Source: JAISGQ01 sp964500965
GTDB taxonomy: Bacteria; Bacillota; Clostridia; Oscillospirales; Acutalibacteraceae
Direction of reading: 5' to 3'
NCBI GenBank assembly: GCA_964500965.1
Contig: CAZCQZ010000059.1
Location: forward strand, 1-8,594
DNA: 8,594 bases
Of the stretch, positions 6,316 to 8,594 are shown in pieces (position 1 is the first letter of the stretch; each line of letters opens with the position of its first letter). Position numbers and translations under genes: made by a program. The notes under the pieces were generated by a model. That model made no database searches and had not been told where the DNA came from. It was given only the letters and a program-made list of their open reading frames with translations.

Positions 6316-7139
6316 GCAACCAACGCCCCCGTTCCGTCCTCGTCACCGAATTTGTTCATAAAGAACATACAGATAAGAACAAGCACCATAAGTATCAGCG
6401 AAAGCATTGAGCCTACATTGAAATTGATGCTCTGACCGAGGAACTTCATTTCGATAATATTACCGATGAGCATTGTCTTTCCGCCGCCTAAAAGCTCGGA
6501 GATAAAGAACGCGCTCAGCGACGGAACAAACACCATCGTGATGCCGGAAATTATTCCGGGAACGCTCAGTGGCAGTATAACACGAATGAAAGTGTGAACA
6601 CCGTTTGCGCCCAAATCCTGTGCCGCCTCGATAATTCTGTTATCAATCTTTGTCATTATGGAATACAGCGGCAGTATCATATACGGCAGGAATGTATAAA
6701 CAAGTCCCAGCAAAATAGCTCCGTCCGTGTTTATCATATGAAGCGGCGATATGCCTAAATATCCGAGCACCGTGTTTATAAGACCGGTATCCTCAAGAAG
6801 CGTCATCCATGCATAGGTGCGAATGAGAAAATTCATCCACTGGGGAATCATGACCAGCATAACCATAATCTGCTGTCTTGAGCCTTTCATACGGGAAATG
6901 CTGTAGGCAATGGGATAGCCGATTAGCAGGCAAAGTGCCGTTGCGGCAATTCCGAAGCCCAGGGAGCTGAAAAACACATCGACATATCTGCCGATTTCCG
7001 AAAGGTTATCGAAAGAAAAGTTACCGGCACTGTCGGTAAATGCATAGTAAACAACTATACACAACGGGACAACTGTGAAAAGAAGCATCCACAGTCCGTA
7101 AGGAGCTGCAAGCCAGCTTAGCTTTCTTTTCTGCTTCAT
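6312..7139 (-). CDS. potB: Spermidine/putrescine ABC transporter permease PotB
   Basis: This 275-residue permease is the partner of PotC. About six helices are predicted, near residues 9-31, 58-80, 91-113, 141-163, 190-214 and 244-262. The ATPase-coupling signature is EAAQDLG at 171-177, followed by ILP at 188-190. The segment PQWMNFLIRTYAW (99-111) is characteristic of PotB. The start ATG overlaps the potA stop by ATGA and has GGAGG 7 nt upstream inside potA, so it can be re-initiated efficiently. The reading frame is complete and of normal length. Confidence 0.95.
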   Translation of the reverse strand: MKQKRKLSWLAAPYGLWMLLFTVVPLCIVVYYAFTDSAGNFSFDNLSEIGRYVDVFFSSLGFGIAATALCLLIGYPIAYSISRMKGSRQQIMVMLVMIPQWMNFLIRTYAWMTLLEDTGLINTVLGYLGISPLHMINTDGAILLGLVYTFLPYMILPLYSIMTKIDNRIIEAAQDLGANGVHTFIRVILPLSVPGIISGITMVFVPSLSAFFISELLGGGKTMLIGNIIEMKFLGQSINFNVGSMLSLILMVLVLICMFFMNKFGDEDGTGALVA

Positions 7140-8224
7140 TCTGTTTCCTCCGCAAATTCTATGTCACTTGCGTAGTCTCCGGTGTATTTCTTCATTATGT
7201 GAATATTTTCGGGCGCAACGGTCATTCCGATTACGTCCCCCTCTTTTTGAGGAACGGTTGACTGTATCAGCCAATCCTCGTCCTGGTCGGGAATATTCAC
7301 AATCATTTCATAGTGAACACCCTTAAAGGTTGTGGACACAACCGTACCGGAGAATTTGGAAACATATTCGGGCACAACCAGTACATCTTCGGGACGTACA
7401 ACAACGTCAACTTCCTCGTCCTTTGCAAATCCGGTATCGACGCATTCCATTCTCGCACCGCAAAATTCAACATCGTAATCGGCGTGCATAATACCGTCAA
7501 CAATATTGCTTTCTCCGATAAAATCGGCAACAAAGCCGTTTTCAGGCTCGTTATAAATATCTTCGGGAGTGCCGATTTGCTGAATAACACCGTGATTCAT
7601 AACCACGATAACATCAGACATCGAAAGCGCTTCCTCCTGGTCGTGAGTTACATATATAAATGTAATGCCGAGCTGCTGCTGAATTTTTTTAAGCTCAACC
7701 TGCATATCCTTTCTCAGCTTTAAATCAAGTGCGCCCAAAGGCTCGTCAAGAAGCAGCACCTTAGGGTCATTGGCAAGAGCACGGGCAATTGCGATTCGCT
7801 GCTGCTGACCGCCGGAAAGAGTATCGACAGTACGCTTTTCATAGCCCTCAAGAGATACAAGCTTCAAAAGCTCACGTACTCTGCTTTTTATAACGTCTTT
7901 CGGTTTCTTCTGAATTTTCATACCGAAAGCTATATTTTCAAAAACATTCATGTGCGGAAACAGAGCGTAACGCTGGAAAACAGTATTCAGCTTACGCTTG
8001 TGAGGCGGTAAATCGTTTATGCGTTCTCCGCCGAAATAAACATCACCCTCATCAGGGTCAATGAAACCGCCGATGATACGAAGTGTTGTAGTCTTGCCGC
8101 AGCCGGAGGGTCCGAGAAGCGTAACAAAGGCTCCATTGTCAATATCAAGATTGAGGTTATTCAGGACGCTCTCCCCATCAAATGACACCGATACATTTTT
8201 TAAGCTGATGATAGTATCAGACAA
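7136..8224 (-). CDS. potA: Spermidine/putrescine ABC transporter ATP-binding protein PotA
   Basis: This 362-residue cytoplasmic ATPase powers polyamine uptake. Its nucleotide-binding domain has Walker A GPSGCGKT (38-45), the Q-loop glutamine at 84 (VFQRYALFPH), the ABC signature LSGGQ (136-140), Walker B VLLLDEP (156-162) and the switch histidine at 194 (YVTHDQEEA). A C-terminal TOBE-like domain contains VRPEDV (276-281), as in other PotA/MalK-type ATPases. All catalytic motifs are intact. I choose the TTG at 8224 as start because AGGAGG (8238-8233) lies 8 nt upstream and the protein then begins MSDTIISLKNV, as expected for the family. An upstream in-frame GTG (8269) has no ribosome binding site, and an in-frame ATG (8245) lies immediately upstream of the AGGAGG site. 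It is the first gene of the operon, overlapping potB by four bases. Confidence 0.95.
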   Translation of the reverse strand: MSDTIISLKNVSVSFDGESVLNNLNLDIDNGAFVTLLGPSGCGKTTTLRIIGGFIDPDEGDVYFGGERINDLPPHKRKLNTVFQRYALFPHMNVFENIAFGMKIQKKPKDVIKSRVRELLKLVSLEGYEKRTVDTLSGGQQQRIAIARALANDPKVLLLDEPLGALDLKLRKDMQVELKKIQQQLGITFIYVTHDQEEALSMSDVIVVMNHGVIQQIGTPEDIYNEPENGFVADFIGESNIVDGIMHADYDVEFCGARMECVDTGFAKDEEVDVVVRPEDVLVVPEYVSKFSGTVVSTTFKGVHYEMIVNIPDQDEDWLIQSTVPQKEGDVIGMTVAPENIHIMKKYTGDYASDIEFAEETE

Positions 8225-8238
8225 CTTGCCTTCCTCCT
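8222..8238 (-). promoter_or_regulatory. potA ribosome binding site and TTG start
   Basis: AGGAGG (8238-8233), eight bases, then TTG (8224-8222). This site decides the start against longer in-frame options (GTG at 8269, ATG at 8245) and shortens the protein by 15 residues relative to the longest frame. Confidence 0.82.
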
Positions 8239-8289
8239 TATACATAGAAAAAGAAATGACGTTTCTCACGAAATAGTCACATCAACATT

Positions 8290-8318
8290 ACTATATTTAT
8301 ATTGTACGGAAATGTCAA
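8290..8318 (-). promoter_or_regulatory. Strong sigma-A promoter of potABCD
   Basis: The minus strand carries a perfect -35 TTGACA (8318-8313), a 17-nt spacer and TATAGT (8295-8290, 5/6 to TATAAT). Transcription should start near 8283, giving a leader of about 60 nt before the potA TTG. No convincing operator or riboswitch fold was found in this short leader. Confidence 0.85.
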
Positions 8319-8501
8319 GTAAATAACGCAAATTTCGACTGAAAAATTTTGAATTAGCCGCGATTTTCCGTAATTATCCGTGAAAATTCCGCAACAAATA
8401 TTAAAACATCTGAAAAATACTACGAAATGCTCTTAAATTCTTTGAAATCCTCCAAAATGCTCGCATTTAAAATCTCGATATACATTTTTAACGGAAATTT
8501 A
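8319..8501. other. AT-rich non-coding stretch upstream of the pot promoter
   Basis: Together with the promoter, the potA leader and the tRNA terminator this makes about 315 bases without a protein gene (8225-8539). The 8319-8501 part is AT-rich with scattered short repeats, for example AAATGC-TC-GCATTT at 8455-8468 and the loose pair ATTTTC/GAAAAT at 8363-8386. I see no open reading frame with a ribosome binding site, no recognisable RNA family and no mobile element remnant. Confidence 0.5.
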
Positions 8502-8537
8502 CAAAAAGCCTGATTTGCTCAAAGAACAAATCAGGCT
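8502..8537 (-). terminator. Intrinsic terminator after tRNA-Gly
   Basis: On the minus strand AGCCTGATTTG (8537-8527) pairs perfectly with CAAATCAGGCT (8517-8507) across a 9-nt loop, and TTTTG follows directly. It begins 2 bp after the encoded CCA of the tRNA, so it should end the tRNA transcript and insulate the pot operon from it. Confidence 0.9.
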
Positions 8538-8539
8538 CA

Positions 8540-8594
8540 TGGAGCGGAATACGAGGCTCGAACTCGCTACCTCCACCTTGGCAAGGTGGCGCTC
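8540..8594 (-). tRNA. tRNA-Gly (anticodon GCC), 5' part cut off by the window edge
   Basis: The 55 visible bases cover the end of the D arm onward. The anticodon arm is CCACC-TTGCCAA-GGTGG, with anticodon GCC at 8582-8580. The T arm is GCGAG-TTCGAGC-CTCGT, followed by the acceptor strand ATTCCGC, discriminator T and an encoded CCA (8542-8540). About 20 bases, the 5' acceptor strand and most of the D arm, lie beyond position 8594. GCC reads GGC and GGU glycine codons. Confidence 0.95.

Noticed and set aside
8225..8269. Fifteen-residue N-terminal extension of PotA from an in-frame GTG
   Set aside because: There is no ribosome binding site before the GTG, while a strong one sits correctly before the TTG at 8224, and the extension lacks family similarity.
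8341..8500. Possible riboswitch or small RNA upstream of the pot operon
   Set aside because: The stretch is upstream of the predicted promoter, so it is not in the pot leader, and only short AT-rich pairings are visible.

Overview
The window looks like chromosomal DNA of an anaerobic, moderately low-GC Firmicute, probably class Clostridia. The reasons are strong AGGAGG ribosome binding sites, two TTG starts, sigma-A type promoters, a fermentative bifunctional AdhE, a Firmicutes-style potABCD cassette and a CCA-encoded tRNA-Gly. Genus cannot be fixed from sequence reading alone. I see no insertion sequence, phage gene, CRISPR array or other sign of mobile DNA.

Layout. Positions 53-2689 (minus) encode AdhE, the aldehyde/alcohol dehydrogenase that turns acetyl-CoA into ethanol and regenerates NAD+. 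Positions 2690-2854 form a dense control region. It holds a promoter, an 18-bp Rex-like redox operator over the -10 box, and an 11-bp inverted repeat centred about 65 bp upstream of the predicted transcription start. Positions 2855-3784 (minus) encode a LysR-type regulator, the natural candidate to act on adhE. Divergent from it, 3965-4330 (plus) encodes an unrecognised 121-residue protein with two membrane helices. A long perfect hairpin (4343-4379) separates this gene from the convergent operon that follows.

Positions 4387-8224 (minus) are a complete polyamine ABC importer in the order potA (ATPase), potB and potC (permeases), potD (lipoprotein receptor). potA/potB and potB/potC overlap by ATGA, and potD follows after 30 nt. 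A textbook promoter (TTGACA-N17-TATAGT, 8290-8318) drives the operon. Upstream, in the same direction, lie the 3' part of a tRNA-Gly(GCC) gene and its intrinsic terminator.

The genes are all of familiar types; I did not find a convincing new biological system. The best leads are the dual-control architecture in front of adhE, a TTGTTAA motif that recurs three times in the non-coding DNA on either side of the LysR gene, the uncharacterised membrane gene, and substitutions in the predicted PotD ligand pocket.
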